Of a DNA stretch of 7,013 nt, positions 5,488-7,013 are shown piece by piece. Origin of the DNA: Planctomycetota bacterium (GTDB taxonomy: Bacteria; Planctomycetota; GCA-002687715; DRQF01). The notes under the pieces are model-generated. The model was not told the origin of the DNA. It worked only from the letters and a program-made list of their open reading frames with translations, and made no database searches. How positions within the stretch are numbered: position 1 is the stretch's first letter; each line of letters starts with the position of its first letter. The position numbers and the translations under genes were made by a program. Where the stretch lies: assembly GCA_024275615.1 (NCBI GenBank), contig JAJRYU010000714.1, forward strand, positions 1 to 7,013. The letters run 5' to 3'.

Positions 5488-7013
5488 GTTGGCCAGAAAA
5501 GAGAACATGGATAGTTCCTGCCCTTGTTCTTGTCGCTCTTGCGCTTCGGCTGGCTGGAGTTTTTGACTCAGCGTTACCTTTCAGTTTCTACCCCGATGAA
5601 GCCAATAATGTTGAGCACTCGGTAAACTTCTATGTTCCGGGTTCTGGCTTTGATCTAAACCCCCATTGGTTCAACAAACCAGCGCTTGGTTACTACTTGA
5701 ACTTCTTTTGCTTTGGACTCTACTACCTCTTTGGACATTTCATTTCTGGCGAATTCGCTTCCCCAGCTGATTTTGCCCACGTCTTTTTGAATCAAGAACG
5801 AACCGGGTTCTACATCATCGTTAGGCTTGTCCAAGCGATTTTTGGCACGTTGACTGTTTGGGTGACCTACCGTATCGGCAAGGAACTTCTCAATCGTCAG
5901 TTAGGCTACTTGAGCGCACTCTTCATGGCAATCGCCCCCATCCATGTTGAGTTTTCGGCCCTCGGCAAAAACGACGTGAGTGCAGGGTTCTTGGGTGCCT
6001 TGGGTTTTCTTGGTTGCTTGAATATCGCGCGTTCTGGTCGGCGCAAGGACTACGTCTTTGCGGGCGTCGCTATAGGAATGGGGTGGGCGACAAAGTACGT
6101 CCCCATTTGTCTGGCACCGACGCTTATTTTGGCTCATCTCCTGCGCAAGAAGGCGCAGAAAGAACGCCCCCAGACTTGGCGCCTCTTGGCGTTAGGTTTC
6201 GCGGCTATGGGTATCTCAGGTTTTCTCGGGTCGCCCTATAACTTCTTGGATCCCACTTCTTATCACGAATCCATAAAAACGATTCTTGATGGTGCCAAGG
6301 GGTTGTTCTTTGGCGCTGGTGAGGCCAGCAACTATAGTATGGCCTATTTAGCGCGGTATGCCGCATGGATCACTGCTCAGAATCATGTATTCACTTTGCC
6401 GTGCACTCTGTTGGCGATTGTCGGCGCCGTTTTTGGCCTGAAAGCGATCGGTAAGAACAAGGCCCTCTTGCTACTTTCCTGGGTGGTTGTGGTCTATGGC
6501 GTTCTCATCACCACGAACTCTCAACGTGTGCGTCCCAATCACCTCATTGCCATCATGCCCGCGCTTTCAATTCTGGCGGCCTTGGGCTTTTTGATTTTGA
6601 CTCAGCGCCTGAATCGTTTGACAAAAAAGAGTGCCTCAACCGTCTCGGCTCTCTTGCTCTTTTGCTTGTTGTTGCCGGTGCCGGGCGCACCCACATACGC
6701 ACTCGTCAAGCATTATCGTTCGCTTTACACCCCCCATCCTCAACGACAAGCTTATGATTGGATCCAGAAGAACCTTCCCGCTGGGACGACGATACTGAAC
6801 GTCTCTGAGGTCATGACACTGATCCCTTCAACTGAACGGATCGAATGGCTCGGCGACCGGATTCCCTTCGAGATTGCCCTAGCGAACCGCTCATTGGCAA
6901 CCATCGAAGAGCGTCGCAAGTCAGCCGTGAAAGAAGATCTTGAGCAACTGGATCGGGCACAAATTCACTGGGAGCAGCTTTTGCAATGGTGGACGACACA
7001 GCAAAAAAAACTG
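5484..7013 (+). CDS. GT39/PMT-like membrane glycosyltransferase (3' truncated)
   Basis: A GT-C-fold integral membrane transferase that would take a sugar from a polyprenyl-phosphate carrier and add it to a glycan, lipid or protein on the periplasmic side. The frame runs 510 codons without a stop to the right edge, so the gene is incomplete. After the first membrane helix (about 9-27) comes the first-loop acidic pair FYPDEAN with Asp38-Glu39, the catalytic signature position of PMT/ArnT-type enzymes, then NKPALGYYL (64-72), the family's KPPL-like motif. The second conserved loop appears as ALGKNDVSAGFLGALGF (159-175). Further hydrophobic segments lie near 110-128, 140-153, 166-180, 189-220, 233-249, 303-319, 326-343, 352-373 and 386-400, followed by a soluble C-terminal part (DWIQKNLPAGTTILN, 425-439) typical of PMT_2 proteins. 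The start is ATG 5484, overlapping the previous stop, with GGGAG 5 nt upstream. Specific sugar and acceptor are unknown. Confidence 0.88.
   Translation, partial: MSWPEKRTWIVPALVLVALALRLAGVFDSALPFSFYPDEANNVEHSVNFYVPGSGFDLNPHWFNKPALGYYLNFFCFGLYYLFGHFISGEFASPADFAHVFLNQERTGFYIIVRLVQAIFGTLTVWVTYRIGKELLNRQLGYLSALFMAIAPIHVEFSALGKNDVSAGFLGALGFLGCLNIARSGRRKDYVFAGVAIGMGWATKYVPICLAPTLILAHLLRKKAQKERPQTWRLLALGFAAMGISGFLGSPYNFLDPTSYHESIKTILDGAKGLFFGAGEASNYSMAYLARYAAWITAQNHVFTLPCTLLAIVGAVFGLKAIGKNKALLLLSWVVVVYGVLITTNSQRVRPNHLIAIMPALSILAALGFLILTQRLNRLTKKSASTVSALLLFCLLLPVPGAPTYALVKHYRSLYTPHPQRQAYDWIQKNLPAGTTILNVSEVMTLIPSTERIEWLGDRIPFEIALANRSLATIEERRKSAVKEDLEQLDRAQIHWEQLLQWWTTQQKKL

Noticed and set aside
6014..6241. 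Short plus-strand 75-codon ORF within the right-hand region
   Set aside because: It is out of frame inside the long open GT39-like gene and shows no domain or ribosome-binding site.

Overview
The window is one dense, co-directional stretch of five plus-strand genes for making and attaching a surface glycan. The two outer genes run off the window. Essentially every base codes; the only gaps are 23 nt (1025-1047) and 4 nt (2419-2422). I see no tRNA, rRNA, CRISPR array, transposase, phage gene, intrinsic terminator or convincing promoter. Base composition looks close to 50% G+C by eye. Together with an O-antigen-ligase-type protein, this suggests a Gram-negative bacterium, most likely of the Proteobacteria. 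I cannot name the genus.

Layout: (1) 2-1024, a GT-B (GT4-type) sugar transferase lacking its N-terminus, resembling the 'stp2' transferases of exosortase (PEP-CTERM/EpsH) loci. (2) 1048-2418, a multi-pass O-antigen ligase/polymerase-like protein (Wzy_C type), resembling the putative O-glycosylation ligases of the same loci. It starts at a TTG behind a very strong Shine-Dalgarno. (3) 2423-4324, a glutamine-dependent asparagine-synthase-like amidotransferase, complete with the Cys2 nucleophile. (4) 4321-5487, a second GT4 glycosyltransferase. (5) 5484-7013, a membrane GT39/PMT-like glycosyltransferase, open at the right edge. This last gene is easy to miss because it has no stop in the window.

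How they may work together (inference): the two cytosolic GT4 enzymes extend a glycan on a lipid carrier. The amidotransferase converts a sugar carboxylate (or another acceptor) to an amide. The GT39 enzyme adds a sugar from a polyprenyl-phosphate donor on the periplasmic face. The ligase-like protein polymerises the glycan or moves it to its final acceptor. Genes 3/4 and 4/5 overlap by ATGA, and 2/3 are 4 nt apart, so the set is almost certainly one translationally coupled operon. The combination recalls exosortase A-associated exopolysaccharide loci, but no exosortase or PEP-CTERM protein lies in the window.

Beyond the genes, the points most worth a second look are a perfect 20-bp palindrome just inside the ligase gene, an odd ATG-three-codon-stop-then-TTG arrangement at the ligase start, and a G8 tract and a strong hairpin inside the second GT4 gene. 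Nothing here amounts to a clearly new biological system.
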